Shown piece after piece: positions 26,046-35,108 of a stretch of 64,000 bases of DNA. The DNA is from an uncultured Bradyrhizobium sp. GTDB lineage: Bacteria; Pseudomonadota; Alphaproteobacteria; Rhizobiales; Xanthobacteraceae. Below the pieces are notes generated by a model. The model was given only the letters and a program-made list of their open reading frames with translations. It did not search any database and was not told where the DNA came from. The first letter of the stretch is position 1, and every line of letters begins with the position of its first letter. The translations under genes and the position numbers were made by a program. The stretch spans positions 450,420 to 514,419 of the forward strand of contig NZ_CANSMR010000003.1 in the NCBI RefSeq assembly GCF_947648125.1, given 5' to 3'.

Positions 26046-28211
26046 TCAATTGGCCGGCGGATTAAGCCGGAATGCATTCTCGACAATGCGCAGGCCCACC
26101 TCGTTGCCGAGCGACATCAGCGATTCCGGATGGAATTGCACGCCGCCGACCGGCAGGGTCTTGTGCTCGATCACCATCGCGACGCCGTCTTCGGTGGTCG
26201 CGGTCACCGCCAGCACCTCGGGCACGCTGTCGCGCTCGACATAGAGCGAGTGATAGCGGCCGATCACGATCTCATTCGGCAGGTTGTGCATCAGCCTACC
26301 GCCACGGACCTGGACGCGCGACGGACGGCCATGCGCGGGCTGGCCGAGCTGGCCGAGCTGGCCGCCGAAATATTCGCCGATCGCCTGCACGCCGAGACAG
26401 ACGCCGAAGATCGGCAGCTTTTTCTCGAGCGCGGTGTCGATGGTTTTCGCGATGCCGAAATCCTCCGGGCGACCCGGCCCGGGCGACAGCACCAGCAGGT
26501 CCCAGCCGCGCTGCTTCAGCATGTCCTGCGCATGGACGTGCCGGACCACGGTGACATTGGCGCCGACCTGGCGGAAGTAATCGGCCAGCATGTGCACGAA
26601 GCTGTCGTCGTGATCGATCAAGAGCACGTTCTTGCCCGAGCCGGTGGCGTCAGGCGCGAAATCCGACAGCGGCTTCGGCGGATCGCCGCGCAGCGCCTGG
26701 AACAGCGCCGCCGCCTTGACCTGGCACTCGCGGTCCTCGGCGGCGGGATCCGAGTCGAACAGACAGGTTGCACCGACGCGCACCTCGGCGAGGCCATCCT
26801 TCATGCGGATGGTGCGGATGGTGAGGCCAGTGTTGATGCTGCCGTCAAAGTTCACGCAGCCGATCGCGCCGGCGTACCAGCGCCGCGGCGAGCGCTCGTG
26901 GTCTTCGACGAACTGCATCGCCCACAATTTCGGCGCGCCGGTCACCGTCACGGCCCAGGCATGGGTCAGGAAGGCGTCGAGCGAATCGAAGCCCGGCCGC
27001 AGCATGCCCTCGACGTGGTCGACGGTATGAAACAGCTTCGAGTAGGTCTCGATCTGCCGCCGCGCCAGCACCTTGATGGTCCCGGGCACGCAGACGCGCG
27101 CCTTGTCGTTGCGGTCGACGTCGGTGCACATGTTGAGCTCGAACTCGTCCTTTTCCGAGTTCAACAGCTTGCGGATCTGTTCGGCATCGCCGATCGAATC
27201 CGAGCCGCGCGCGATGGTGCCCGAGATCGGGCAGGTCTCGACCCGGCGGCCGTCGGAGCGCACGAACATCTCCGGCGAGGCGGAAACCAGGAATTCGCCG
27301 TCGCCGAGATTCATCAGCGCGCCATAGGGCGACGGGTTGATGCGACAGAGCCGCTGGAACACTTCCGCCGGCGAGCGCTCGCAGGGCTCGGCAAACAGCT
27401 GCCCTGGCACCGCCTCGAACAGATCGCCGCGGGCAAACGCCGCGCGGGCGACTTCGACCGTCGCCTGATATTCGCCCGGGGCGTGATCGGCAAAACCCTG
27501 CCGCCCGGTCTTGGCGTAGAGGCTCGGCGCGGTCTCGTGCGACTGGCCGGCGGTGGACTTGCCCTTCCACGCAAACTCGTAATTCAGCGCCACGCCGCGG
27601 CCGGTGGCGCGGTCATAGGCCAGCAGCCGGTCCGGCACGTAGAGCACGATGTCGCGCTGGTCGGCCTCGCGGGCGCGCTTCTGCACGATATCCTCGATCT
27701 GGAACACGAGGTCGTAGGCGAAGGCGCCGAACAGCCCAAGCAGCGGATCGGCGTTGGAGGCGAACGCCGCCACCATGTCGCGCACCAGCGACATCACGCT
27801 GGCGCGGCGGGTGCGCTGGTCTTCCTCGACCGGCGCGGCGCCGCGGATGATATGCCCGGCCAGCCGCGTTGGGCTCCGCTCCGAGATTACGACGCAGGGT
27901 TCGCGCAGCACGTCGCCGAGGAAGGCGATCAGGACCTCGCCGCGCGGGTTCAGCGCCTGCAAGGAGAAATCGGTGCCCGAGGTTTCCAGCACCAGCGGCG
28001 GATCGGCAAAGCCGAGGTCAAAGCTCTCGTAACGGCCCGGCACCGTCGTGCCCGAGGACAGCACCACACCGCGGCGGCGATCCAGCAGTGCGATCAAATC
28101 GTCGAGGCGGTTGGCGCCGCCGGTGAACTGCTCGACCACGCGCGCGACCGCGAGGCCGCCATTGGTCAGGTATTCGCTTCGAGCCGGCAGGGAGAAGACT
28201 GTCCTGTTCAT
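26046..28211 (-). CDS. trpE(G): Anthranilate synthase, fused TrpE-TrpG
   Basis: A 721-aa fusion of both anthranilate synthase subunits, catalysing chorismate plus glutamine to anthranilate, first committed step of tryptophan synthesis. The N-terminal TrpE part (to about residue 510) has [38 protein letters not shown], the [10 protein letters not shown] motif and [31 protein letters not shown]. The C-terminal glutamine amidotransferase (about 530-721) has [14 protein letters not shown], the nucleophile in [16 protein letters not shown] and late His-Glu in [11 protein letters not shown]. The fused form is typical of rhizobia. The SD-like AAGAGGA precedes ATG 28211, and a trpL attenuator lies upstream. 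Confidence 0.95.
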   Translation of the reverse strand: MNRTVFSLPARSEYLTNGGLAVARVVEQFTGGANRLDDLIALLDRRRGVVLSSGTTVPGRYESFDLGFADPPLVLETSGTDFSLQALNPRGEVLIAFLGDVLREPCVVISERSPTRLAGHIIRGAAPVEEDQRTRRASVMSLVRDMVAAFASNADPLLGLFGAFAYDLVFQIEDIVQKRAREADQRDIVLYVPDRLLAYDRATGRGVALNYEFAWKGKSTAGQSHETAPSLYAKTGRQGFADHAPGEYQATVEVARAAFARGDLFEAVPGQLFAEPCERSPAEVFQRLCRINPSPYGALMNLGDGEFLVSASPEMFVRSDGRRVETCPISGTIARGSDSIGDAEQIRKLLNSEKDEFELNMCTDVDRNDKARVCVPGTIKVLARRQIETYSKLFHTVDHVEGMLRPGFDSLDAFLTHAWAVTVTGAPKLWAMQFVEDHERSPRRWYAGAIGCVNFDGSINTGLTIRTIRMKDGLAEVRVGATCLFDSDPAAEDRECQVKAAALFQALRGDPPKPLSDFAPDATGSGKNVLLIDHDDSFVHMLADYFRQVGANVTVVRHVHAQDMLKQRGWDLLVLSPGPGRPEDFGIAKTIDTALEKKLPIFGVCLGVQAIGEYFGGQLGQLGQPAHGRPSRVQVRGGRLMHNLPNEIVIGRYHSLYVERDSVPEVLAVTATTEDGVAMVIEHKTLPVGGVQFHPESLMSLGNEVGLRIVENAFRLNPPAN

Positions 28212-28257
28212 GTGATCCTCTTACGAAACTTGGGAAGAGAGCGCCACACAGGACAAA

Positions 28258-28293
28258 CGAAGGGAGACCGTCGCACTGCGATGGCGACCTTCG
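28258..28293 (-). terminator. trp attenuator hairpin (terminator stem)
   Basis: On the minus strand, CGAAGG starts the stem and CCTTCG ends it, with an inner GTCGC/GCGAC pairing and a short bulge on the 3' side. The T-run after it is weak (TTTGTCC). The 5' arm GAAGGT can instead pair with ACCTTC inside the trpL coding region, and the Trp-codon segment GGTGG can pair with CCACC, which gives the classical 1:2, 2:3, 3:4 logic. Confidence 0.65.
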
Positions 28294-28325
28294 ACGTTTT
28301 TGGGAAATGAAAACGCACCGGCCAC

Positions 28326-28376
28326 CTATGAGAAGGTGGGCCACCAACGACGGGATGGACTGGCAACGGTGCTCAT
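28326..28376 (-). CDS. trpL: trp leader peptide TrpL
   Basis: A 16-codon reading frame encoding MSTVASPSRRWWPTFS, ended by TAG. The adjacent Trp codons TGGTGG are the sensor of charged tRNA-Trp in attenuation. It lies 114 bases upstream of the trpE(G) start. Its predicted start coincides with the predicted transcription start, seven bases below the -10 region, so the mRNA is likely leaderless, as described for rhizobial trpL. The leader transcript may also act in trans, as reported for the rnTrpL RNA of Sinorhizobium; that is transferred knowledge, not seen here. Confidence 0.85.
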   Translation of the reverse strand: MSTVASPSRRWWPTFS

Positions 28377-28382
28377 GGGCGC

Positions 28383-28411
28383 TACTCACCACCGGGCGCG
28401 GGCCGTGTCAA
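28383..28411 (-). promoter_or_regulatory. trp promoter
   Basis: A perfect -35 TTGACA (28411-28406 on the minus strand) and TGAGTA as -10 (28388-28383), spaced by 17 bases. The expected start falls at 28376, the A of the trpL ATG. Confidence 0.75.
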
Positions 28412-28554
28412 GGGATGGCCCGACACCCCTGCCCAATCCTGGACGCCCTCTCGGACGGCATTTTCGAGGTTTGAAGGGGCCGGAATCCGCGTAGGATTTG
28501 CTGAAATGGCGGCGGATCAGCCGCCCAAAAAACAGACAGATGGCGGAGGCGCAG

Positions 28555-29553
28555 ATGGCGATTTTGGGTCTCGGATATGCCGGCTTCGGCTCCGACGCGC
28601 TCGACGACTGGCGGCAATTCGGCACCGGCCTGGTCGGATTGCAGGCGATCGAGCGCGGCAACTCGCTGCTCGCCTTCCGGATGGACGATCGCAAGCAGCG
28701 CATCGTGATCGACCGCGCCCAGGGCGAAGGGACGAGATTCTTCGGCTGGGAAGTGGCGGATGCCACAGCGCTGGACGCACTAGCGGCGCGGCTGGAGCAT
28801 GCCGGCGTTGCCGTGACCGCCGAACCGGCGGCGCTCGCCGACGCGCGGCGGGTGCGCGGCCTGATCTCGTTCCAGGACCCGGCCGGCAACCGTCTGGAGG
28901 CGTTTCATGGCCCCGAGATCGACGACACGCCGTTCCGGCCGGGGCGCTCGATCTCCGGCTTCCGGACCGGCGCGCTCGGGCTCGGCCATGCGGTGCTGAC
29001 CGTCGAGAACATCGCGCTGGTCATGAGCTTCTATGTCGACGTGCTCGGTTTCGGCCTCAGCGACTACATCGAAAAGCCGTTCCGTGCCTATTTCTTCCAC
29101 GTCAATGCCCGCCACCATTCGCTCGCGCTGATCGAGACCGGGACGAACGGCATGCATCATCTGATGGTGGAATTGTTCTCGCTGGATGATGTCGGCCAAG
29201 CCTACGACATCGCGATGAAGGAAGACCGGGTCAACGTCACGCTCGGCCGTCACACCAACGACCTGATGACCTCGTTCTACGCCAGGTCACCGTCAGCCTT
29301 CATGGTCGAATGCGGCTGGGGCGGCCGCGAGATCGATCCCGCGAGCTGGACGCCATTCGAAATGTATGACGGCCCGAGCCTGTGGGGCCACGAACGGGTC
29401 TGGCTATCGCCGGAGGACCGCGCCGTCGCGCGCGAGATGCGGATGCGCGCCGCCGCAGAGGGCAAGCGCGCACCGGTGCAGGTGCTGGAGGGCAATTTCA
29501 AGCTGATGTCGGGCACCTGCCCGTGGTGGGACGGGGTGAAGGCGGAGAGCTAA
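28555..29553 (+). CDS. Two-domain VOC protein (extradiol dioxygenase-like)
   Basis: A 332-aa protein with two tandem VOC repeats like type I extradiol dioxygenases such as 2,3-dihydroxybiphenyl dioxygenase. The N-terminal half starts AILGLGYAGFGSDALDDW. The C-terminal half holds the metal-site segments LGLGHAVLTVENIALVMSFYVDVLGF (His), HHLMVELFSLDDVGQAYD (His) and AFMVECGWGGREID (Glu). That is the 2-His-1-carboxylate triad of iron-dependent members. The ring-cleavage substrate cannot be named. The ATG at 28555 is preceded by GGAGG; the in-frame ATG at 28540 is not. Confidence 0.85.
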   Translation: MAILGLGYAGFGSDALDDWRQFGTGLVGLQAIERGNSLLAFRMDDRKQRIVIDRAQGEGTRFFGWEVADATALDALAARLEHAGVAVTAEPAALADARRVRGLISFQDPAGNRLEAFHGPEIDDTPFRPGRSISGFRTGALGLGHAVLTVENIALVMSFYVDVLGFGLSDYIEKPFRAYFFHVNARHHSLALIETGTNGMHHLMVELFSLDDVGQAYDIAMKEDRVNVTLGRHTNDLMTSFYARSPSAFMVECGWGGREIDPASWTPFEMYDGPSLWGHERVWLSPEDRAVAREMRMRAAAEGKRAPVQVLEGNFKLMSGTCPWWDGVKAES

Positions 29554-29557
29554 GACA

Positions 29558-29645
29558 GTAGCCCGGATGGAGCGAAGCGCAATCCGGGACCGCCCTCTCC
29601 ACGGAGCAACTTCCCCGGATTACGCTTCGCTCCATCCGGGCTACG
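29558..29645. repeat. Inverted repeat, family F (GTAGCCCGGATGGAGCGAAG)
   Basis: GTAGCCCGGATGGAGCGAAG (29558-29577) is mirrored by CTTCGCTCCATCCGGGCTAC at the end, with CGCAATCCGG/CCGGATTACG inside: a long near-perfect hairpin. A family A copy follows at once. Confidence 0.8.
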
Positions 29646-29650
29646 GGTTT

Positions 29651-29734
29651 CGTCATTGCGAGCGCAGCGAAGCAATCCATCTCGCAGCTTGCGGATGCAT
29701 GGATTGCTTCGTCGCTTCGCTCCTCGCAATGACG
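29651..29734. repeat. Palindromic repeat, family A (third copy)
   Basis: CGTCATTGCGAGCGCAGCG at the left end and CTCCTCGCAATGACG at the right; GAAGCAATCCAT mirrored by ATGGATTGCTTC. It lies between convergent genes. Confidence 0.8.
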
Positions 29735-29757
29735 GGAGGCGATGACCGGGCTACGAA

Positions 29758-30432
29758 TTAACCCAGATGCTTCTTGAAGAAGTCCGTCGCCCGGTCCCAG
29801 GCCAGTTCGGCACACTGGCGGTCGTGCACCGACAGGCGCTGCTCGTTGCCGAAACCATGCTCGGCGTCATAGCGGTACAGCTCCAGCGATTTGCCGGCGG
29901 CCTTCATCGCTTTCTCGAAGCCATCGACCAGCGCCGGCGTGCACCAGTCATCCTTGGTGGCAAAATGGCCCTGCAGCGGAATTCTCACGTCCGCCGGCTT
30001 GGCCGCCTGCTCCGGCGGAATGCCGTAGAACACCACACCGGCGGTCAGCTCCGGGATCTTGGTGGCGCCGATGATGGTCACCGCGCCGCCGAGGCAGAAG
30101 CCGGTCAGGCCGACCTTGGCGCCGTTCTTGCCGAGATATTGCGCGGCGCCGCGCACCGTCTGCGTGGTGGCATCCATGAAGTCGAGCGAGTTCATCTCTT
30201 TGCCGGCGGCGTCGGTGTCGTGATACGGCACCACCTTGCCCTTGTAGAGATCGGGCGCCAGGGCATCGAAACCGGCCCGCGCGAAGCGGTCGCACATTCC
30301 CTTGATCTGGTCCTGCAGCCCCCACCACTCCTGGATCACGACGACCCCAGGCGCGTTGCCGCGCGCGGCGTTGGCGAGATAACCCGACGCTTCCTTGCCG
30401 TCCGGACGCTTGAAGTTGATGCTGGTACCCAT
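29758..30432 (-). CDS. Dienelactone hydrolase family protein
   Basis: A 224-aa alpha/beta hydrolase of the dienelactone hydrolase group. GVVVIQEWWGLQDQIK is the oxyanion region. GLTGFCLGGAVTI carries the nucleophile Cys in the G-x-C-x-G elbow. The late GHFATKDDWCTP and YDAEHGFGNEQR supply the Asp and His of the triad. Length is typical. ATG 30432 has a GGAGGA ribosome site; the longer frame upstream is not supported. The physiological ester is unknown; these enzymes act in chloroaromatic degradation, but many housekeeping members exist. Confidence 0.92.
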   Translation of the reverse strand: MGTSINFKRPDGKEASGYLANAARGNAPGVVVIQEWWGLQDQIKGMCDRFARAGFDALAPDLYKGKVVPYHDTDAAGKEMNSLDFMDATTQTVRGAAQYLGKNGAKVGLTGFCLGGAVTIIGATKIPELTAGVVFYGIPPEQAAKPADVRIPLQGHFATKDDWCTPALVDGFEKAMKAAGKSLELYRYDAEHGFGNEQRLSVHDRQCAELAWDRATDFFKKHLG

Positions 30433-30583
30433 GAGTTCCTCCGCGAGGTTTGCCGGCTGATTGGCCGGCATTTTGTCCGTACTCGGTGGCGGACGCAATC
30501 GCCCTGCGGCGCCCTCGCGCACTCGTCATGACTGCAGGAGCACCAACGCGCTTCTCGCGACCAAGCCTTGACCTTCACAAAAC

Positions 30584-30608
30584 AAAAAAGCCCCCGAAGG
30601 GGCTTTTT
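30584..30608 (-). terminator. Intrinsic terminator of the fbc operon
   Basis: On the minus strand GCCCC-UUCG-GGGGC, with an A-run before it and a U-run after it. It ends 24 bases below the fbcH stop. The flanking A/T runs make it bidirectional in form. It is the strongest intrinsic terminator in the window. Confidence 0.9.
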
Positions 30609-30631
30609 CAAACTCGCTATGACGCCCGCGG

Positions 30632-32704
30632 TCAGTGAGCGTCGGCCCAGACCTTGCGCTTGGTGAAGTACATCAGGATGGCGAAGATCACGAGGAAGAA
30701 GAACACCTGCATCCCGATCCGCTTGCGCTCTTCCATGCGCGGCTCGGCCGCCCACATCAGGAACGTGGTGACGTCGTGCGCGTATTGCTTGACCGTCGCC
30801 GGCGAACCGTCGTCGAAGGTCACCTGACCGTCGGACAGCGGCTTCGGCATCTTGATGGCGTGGCCGGGGAAGTACTTGTTGTAGTACGAGCCTTCCGGGA
30901 TCGTCACGCCGGCCGGGACCTTGTCCTCGAAGCCCTGCAGAACGGCGTCGACATAGTCCGGGCCCTGCTCTTGGTACTGGGTGAAGAAGTCGAACACGAA
31001 CTGCGGGAAGCCGCGCTTGTAGGACCGCGCCTTGGTGATCAGCGAAAGGTCCGGCGGCGCCGCGCCGCCATTAGCCGCGCGCGCGGCCTGCTCGTTCGGG
31101 AACGGCGCCGGGAAGTAATCCGCCGGGCGGCCCGGACGCTCGAACATCTCGCCCTGGTCGTTCGGGCCGTCCTTGATCTTGTACTCGGACGCCAACGCCG
31201 CCGCCTGCGCCTCCGAATAGCCGGGGCCGCCGGCATCAGCGAGGTTGCGGAATGCGATATAGTTCAAGCCGTGGCAGGCCGAGCAGACTTCCTTGTAGAC
31301 CTTCAGGCCACGCTGCAGCGAGCCGCGGTCATACTTGCCGAGCGGACCGGAGAACGACCATTCCTGGGCCGGCGGCGCGTTGCCACCTTCCTCGGCCTTG
31401 GCGTTCTGGGTGCTGCCGGCGAACAGGCCGCCAGCTACCACCAGCGCGAGCACCACGGAGGCAACGGTCGCGACCCTGCCCTTGCTCTTCGCCAGTACAT
31501 CGTCGGCGATCGAGTTCGGCACCGGGCGCGGCGTCTCGATGCGGGCGAGCAGCGGCAGCACGATCAGGAAGTAGGCGAAGTAGCACACCGTCAGGATGCG
31601 GCCGGCGATCACATAGATGCCTTCCGGCGGCTGCGAGCCGAGATAGCCGAGCAGGATGCAGACCACCACGAAGATCCAGAAGAACTGCTTGGCCAGCGGA
31701 CGATACTTCGACGAACGGGTCCGTGCGCTGTCGAGCCAGGGCAGGAAGCACAGGATGATGATCGCCGAGAACATCGCCACGACGCCCGCGAGCTTGTTCG
31801 GGATCGAGCGCAGGATCGCGTAGAACGGCAGATAGTACCATTCAGGCACGATGTGCGCCGGGGTCACGCCGGGGTTCGCCGGGATGTAGTTGTCGGCGTC
31901 GCCGAGATAGTTCGGCATGTAGAAGATGAACCAGGCGAAGAAGATCAGGAAGCACGACACGCCGAACGCGTCCTTGATCGTCGCATACGGGGTGAACGGA
32001 ACGGTGTCCTTCTCGGTCTTGGCCTCGACGCCGGCCGGATTGTTCTGACCCGCGACATGCAGCGCCCAGACGTGCAGCACGACCACGCCGGCGATCACGA
32101 ACGGCAGCAGATAGTGCAGCGAGAAGAAGCGGTTCAAGGTCGGGTTGCCGACCGAATAGCCGCCCCACAGCAAGGTCACGATGCTCTCGCCGAAATACGG
32201 CACGGCGGAGAACAGGTTGGTGATGACGGTGGCGCCCCAGAAGCTCATCTGGCCCCACGGCAGCACGTAGCCCATGAAGCCGGTCGCCATCATCAGCAGG
32301 TAGATGATGACGCCGAGGATCCACAGCACCTCGCGCGGCTCCTTGTACGACCCGTAATAGAGACCGCGGAACATGTGGATGTAGACGGCGAAGAAGAACA
32401 TCGACGCGCCGCAGGCATGCATGTTGCGCAGCAGCCAGCCGTAGTTGACGTCGCGCACGATCAGTTCGACCGACTTGAAGGCGAGATCGGCGTGCGGCGT
32501 GTAATGCATCGCCAGGATCACGCCGGTCAGGATCTGCAGCGCCAGCATCATCGAAAGGATGGCGCCGAAGGTCCACCAGTAGTTCAGGTTGCGCGGCGTC
32601 GGATAGGCCACGAACGAGGAGTGGATCAGGCCGAAGATCGGAAGACGCCGTTCGATCCACTTCAAGGCGGGGTTGCTCGGTTGAAAATCAGATGGTCCGC
32701 TCAT
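30632..32704 (-). CDS. fbcH: Cytochrome bc1 complex, fused cytochrome b and c1 precursor
   Basis: A 690-aa polyprotein known from Bradyrhizobium, split after membrane insertion into cytochrome b and cytochrome c1. The first about 420 residues are cytochrome b: membrane helices with heme His pairs ([10 protein letters not shown] and the [28 protein letters not shown] region; [21 protein letters not shown]), and the Qo motif with PEWY in [15 protein letters not shown] cleavable linker near [21 protein letters not shown] precedes cytochrome c1, with heme motif CSACHG, the Met-region and a C-terminal anchor ([20 protein letters not shown]). It oxidises ubiquinol and reduces cytochrome c. fbcF lies 72 bases upstream. 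Confidence 0.96.
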   Translation of the reverse strand: MSGPSDFQPSNPALKWIERRLPIFGLIHSSFVAYPTPRNLNYWWTFGAILSMMLALQILTGVILAMHYTPHADLAFKSVELIVRDVNYGWLLRNMHACGASMFFFAVYIHMFRGLYYGSYKEPREVLWILGVIIYLLMMATGFMGYVLPWGQMSFWGATVITNLFSAVPYFGESIVTLLWGGYSVGNPTLNRFFSLHYLLPFVIAGVVVLHVWALHVAGQNNPAGVEAKTEKDTVPFTPYATIKDAFGVSCFLIFFAWFIFYMPNYLGDADNYIPANPGVTPAHIVPEWYYLPFYAILRSIPNKLAGVVAMFSAIIILCFLPWLDSARTRSSKYRPLAKQFFWIFVVVCILLGYLGSQPPEGIYVIAGRILTVCYFAYFLIVLPLLARIETPRPVPNSIADDVLAKSKGRVATVASVVLALVVAGGLFAGSTQNAKAEEGGNAPPAQEWSFSGPLGKYDRGSLQRGLKVYKEVCSACHGLNYIAFRNLADAGGPGYSEAQAAALASEYKIKDGPNDQGEMFERPGRPADYFPAPFPNEQAARAANGGAAPPDLSLITKARSYKRGFPQFVFDFFTQYQEQGPDYVDAVLQGFEDKVPAGVTIPEGSYYNKYFPGHAIKMPKPLSDGQVTFDDGSPATVKQYAHDVTTFLMWAAEPRMEERKRIGMQVFFFLVIFAILMYFTKRKVWADAH

Positions 32705-32776
32705 TGATGCGATCCTGAAGAAGAAAAACGACGCGATGGGTCCAAGGGGAAGCCGAAGTCCCGGAGGGTCCGGGAC

Positions 32777-33307
32777 TTAGCCGATCTGGATTTTGGTGTC
32801 GGTAAGGAAGGCGTAGGGCGGCACCGCCAGGTTGGCGGGCGCCGGCCCCTGGCGGATACGACCGGAGGAGTCGTACTGCGAGCCGTGGCAGGGGCAGAAG
32901 AAGCCGTCGTAATTGCCCTCATGGGCGATCGGGATGCAGCCGAGATGGGTGCAGATGCCGATCACGACCAGCCACTGGTCGTGGCCGGCCTTGACGCGGG
33001 CCGAGTCGGGCTGCGGATCGGGCAGGCTCGAGAGCGCCACGCCCTGGGCCTCCTGGATCTGCTTCTTGGTGCGATGGCTGATGTAGATCGGCTTGCCGCG
33101 CCAGAAAACCTTGATGTCCTGGCCCTCGGCGATCGGGGTCAGATCGACCTGGATCGGCGCGCCGGCCGCGATCGTCGCGGCATCCGGGTTCATCTGGGCA
33201 ACCAGCGGCCAGACGGTCGCGGCTGCGCCGACTGCGGCGGCAGCTCCGGTTGCAACAAAAAGAAAATCACGGCGTGTCGGATGGTCCGCCGAAGACGCTG
33301 TCGTCAC
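32777..33307 (-). CDS. fbcF: Rieske iron-sulfur subunit of cytochrome bc1
   Basis: A 176-aa protein with a twin-arginine-like N-terminal anchor ([27 protein letters not shown]). The Rieske domain has the two cluster motifs CTHLGC and CPCHGS (Cys-x-His ... Cys-x-x-His). The tail [10 protein letters not shown] is typical. It hands electrons from ubiquinol to cytochrome c1. The GTG at 33307 is used as start. Next to fbcH in one operon and divergent from trmL across about 280 bases. Confidence 0.95.
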   Translation of the reverse strand: MTTASSADHPTRRDFLFVATGAAAAVGAAATVWPLVAQMNPDAATIAAGAPIQVDLTPIAEGQDIKVFWRGKPIYISHRTKKQIQEAQGVALSSLPDPQPDSARVKAGHDQWLVVIGICTHLGCIPIAHEGNYDGFFCPCHGSQYDSSGRIRQGPAPANLAVPPYAFLTDTKIQIG

Positions 33308-33584
33308 GATTCCTAGCCCTTTCTTTTCTGCAGCCGGTGGAACCGCCCCGGAGACGCAGAACGCGCCCCAAGAAAGGCTGCCGGCGCCCGCGGCCCCCGC
33401 GGCGGCAGAAAACCGCTATTCCCCACCCCAAATGGCGGAACAGCAGTCCAGAATCGTTCTATTGGCACCCTTGCCGGACGAGCGCAAGCCCGCTATCGGC
33501 TCGCACACGTGCAATGCACGAAATCCGCGCCGAGCGATGTTTTATTGAGACAATTTCATCCGGATTTCACAGGTCGCCCACACC

Positions 33585-34070
33585 ATGCAGATCGCGCTGT
33601 TCCAGCCCGACATCCCCCAGAATACAGGGACGATTCTGCGCCTCTGCGCCTGCCTGAACGTGTCAGCCCATATCATCGAACCGGCGGGATTCGACACCTC
33701 GGACCGGAATTTCCGCCGGGCGGGTATGGACTATCTCGACCATGTGCGGTTGAAGCGTCACGACTCATGGTCGAAATTCGAGGAATGGCGGGCCGAGGCC
33801 GGATGCCGGCTGGTCCTATTCACGACCAAGGCGGCGAAATCCTACCTTGATTTCGCGTATACGGCCTCCGATGTCCTGCTGTTCGGGCGCGAAACGGCAG
33901 GGGTGACCGAGGCGGTTGTGGCCGCCGCGGACGCGCGGCTGCTGATTCCGATCAAGCCGTCCTTGCGTTCGCTCAATGTGGCGGTCACCGCGGCCATGGC
34001 AGTCGGAGAGGCGCTGCGGCAAACCGGCTCAGGACTTGCCGGTTCAGGAATTGCCGGTTCGGCAACTTAA
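33585..34070 (+). CDS. trmL: tRNA (cytidine(34)-2'-O)-methyltransferase
   Basis: A 161-aa SPOUT methyltransferase that 2'-O-methylates the wobble nucleotide of tRNA-Leu isoacceptors. It starts MQIALFQPDIPQNTGTILRLCACLN, as in TrmL. The knot region FGRETAGVTEAVV and the SLRSLNVAVTAAMAVGEALRQ end are typical. It ends 10 bases before queE, so the run trmL-queE-queD-hemF-HAD may share one transcript. Confidence 0.93.
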   Translation: MQIALFQPDIPQNTGTILRLCACLNVSAHIIEPAGFDTSDRNFRRAGMDYLDHVRLKRHDSWSKFEEWRAEAGCRLVLFTTKAAKSYLDFAYTASDVLLFGRETAGVTEAVVAAADARLLIPIKPSLRSLNVAVTAAMAVGEALRQTGSGLAGSGIAGSAT

Positions 34071-34080
34071 GGGATTTTTG

Positions 34081-34713
34081 GTGAGCTACGCGGTCAAGGA
34101 GATCTTTCTCACCCTGCAGGGCGAAGGCGCCCATGCGGGCCGGGCCTCCGTGTTCTGCCGCTTCGCCGGCTGCAACCTCTGGAGCGGCCGCGAGCAGGAC
34201 CGCACTGCGGCAGTCTGCCGGTTCTGCGACACCGATTTCGTCGGCACCGACGGCACGCTCGGCGGCCGCTATGCGACCGCCGACGAGCTGGCCGGCACCA
34301 TTGCCGCGCAATGGACCGGGGGCGAAGCCGACCGCTACGTGGTGCTGACCGGCGGCGAGCCGCTGCTGCAGGTCGATACCGTGCTGATCGAGGCCCTGCA
34401 CGGCCACGGCTTTGCGATCGCGATCGAGACCAACGGCACCATCGCGCCGCCCGATGGGCTCGACTGGATCTGCGTCAGCCCCAAGGCCGCCTCCGAGCTC
34501 GTGGTGCGCAAGGGGCACGAACTCAAGCTGGTCTATCCGCAGCCGGAGAACGCGCCGGAGGATTTCGCCGGCCTCGCCTTCGAGCGCTTCTCGCTGCAGC
34601 CGATGGACGGCCCCGACGTGATCGAGAATACCGAGCGGGCGATCGCATACTGCCTGAAGCACCCGCAATGGCGCCTCAGCGTGCAGACGCACAAGACGCT
34701 CGGCATTAGATGA
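34081..34713 (+). CDS. queE: 7-carboxy-7-deazaguanine synthase
   Basis: A 210-aa radical SAM enzyme that converts 6-carboxytetrahydropterin to 7-carboxy-7-deazaguanine on the way to queuosine. The cluster motif is the unusual Cys-x14-Cys-x2-Cys (GCNLWSGREQDRTAAVCRFC), as in the characterised Burkholderia enzyme. TGGEPLLQ and AIETNGTIAPP follow, as expected. GTG 34081 gives the family N-terminus. It is followed after 27 bases by queD. Confidence 0.93.
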   Translation: MSYAVKEIFLTLQGEGAHAGRASVFCRFAGCNLWSGREQDRTAAVCRFCDTDFVGTDGTLGGRYATADELAGTIAAQWTGGEADRYVVLTGGEPLLQVDTVLIEALHGHGFAIAIETNGTIAPPDGLDWICVSPKAASELVVRKGHELKLVYPQPENAPEDFAGLAFERFSLQPMDGPDVIENTERAIAYCLKHPQWRLSVQTHKTLGIR

Positions 34714-34740
34714 GCTAACAGAATTGGATTGTTGAGAGAG

Positions 34741-35106
34741 ATGTGGGAATTGACGAAAGCGTTTCGGTTCGAGGCTGCGCATGCGCTATCCGGAACGACC
34801 TTTGGCACTGCCAGCGAGGAGATCCACGGTCACTCGTTTCGAGCCGAGGTTACCGTCCGTGGCACGCCCGACCCCAAAACCGGGATGGTGATCGATCTCG
34901 GCCTGCTCGAACGCGCCATGGCCGAGGTGCAGAAGACGCTCGACCACAAGTTCCTGAACAAGATCGAGGCGATCGGTGTCCCGACGCTGGAGAATCTCTC
35001 ACGCTTCATCTGGGAGCGGCTGCAGCACGCGGGCAAGCTGACCCGCGTCAGCGTCCATCGCGACAGCTGCAACGAGAGCTGCACCTATTTCGGCCCGCAA
35101 GGTTAG
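34741..35106 (+). CDS. queD: 6-carboxytetrahydropterin synthase-like protein (QueD), catalytic Cys position is Ser
   Basis: A 121-aa T-fold enzyme that in queuosine synthesis makes 6-carboxytetrahydropterin from dihydroneopterin triphosphate. The zinc ligands are present in FRFEAAHAL and EEIHGHSF, followed by the [12 protein letters not shown] segment. The position four residues before HGH, where E. coli QueD has its catalytic Cys, is Ser (ASEEIHGH), with two Glu after it. That resembles the Glu-bearing variant reported for some PTPS paralogs. The C-terminal [10 protein letters not shown] carries two late Cys. The gene directly follows queE. ATG 34741 follows GAGAG; an in-frame TTG at 34729 is weaker. 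Confidence 0.85.
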   Translation: MWELTKAFRFEAAHALSGTTFGTASEEIHGHSFRAEVTVRGTPDPKTGMVIDLGLLERAMAEVQKTLDHKFLNKIEAIGVPTLENLSRFIWERLQHAGKLTRVSVHRDSCNESCTYFGPQG

Positions 35107-35108
35107 CC

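Noticed and set aside
26031-28310. A 759-codon open frame on the plus strand opposite trpE(G)
   Set aside because: It is the mirror of a real gene in a GC-rich genome; no domain, and trpE(G) motifs on the other strand are unambiguous.
30635-32707. A 690-codon open frame exactly opposite fbcH
   Set aside because: Same length only because both strands lack stops; the sense product is cytochrome bc1.
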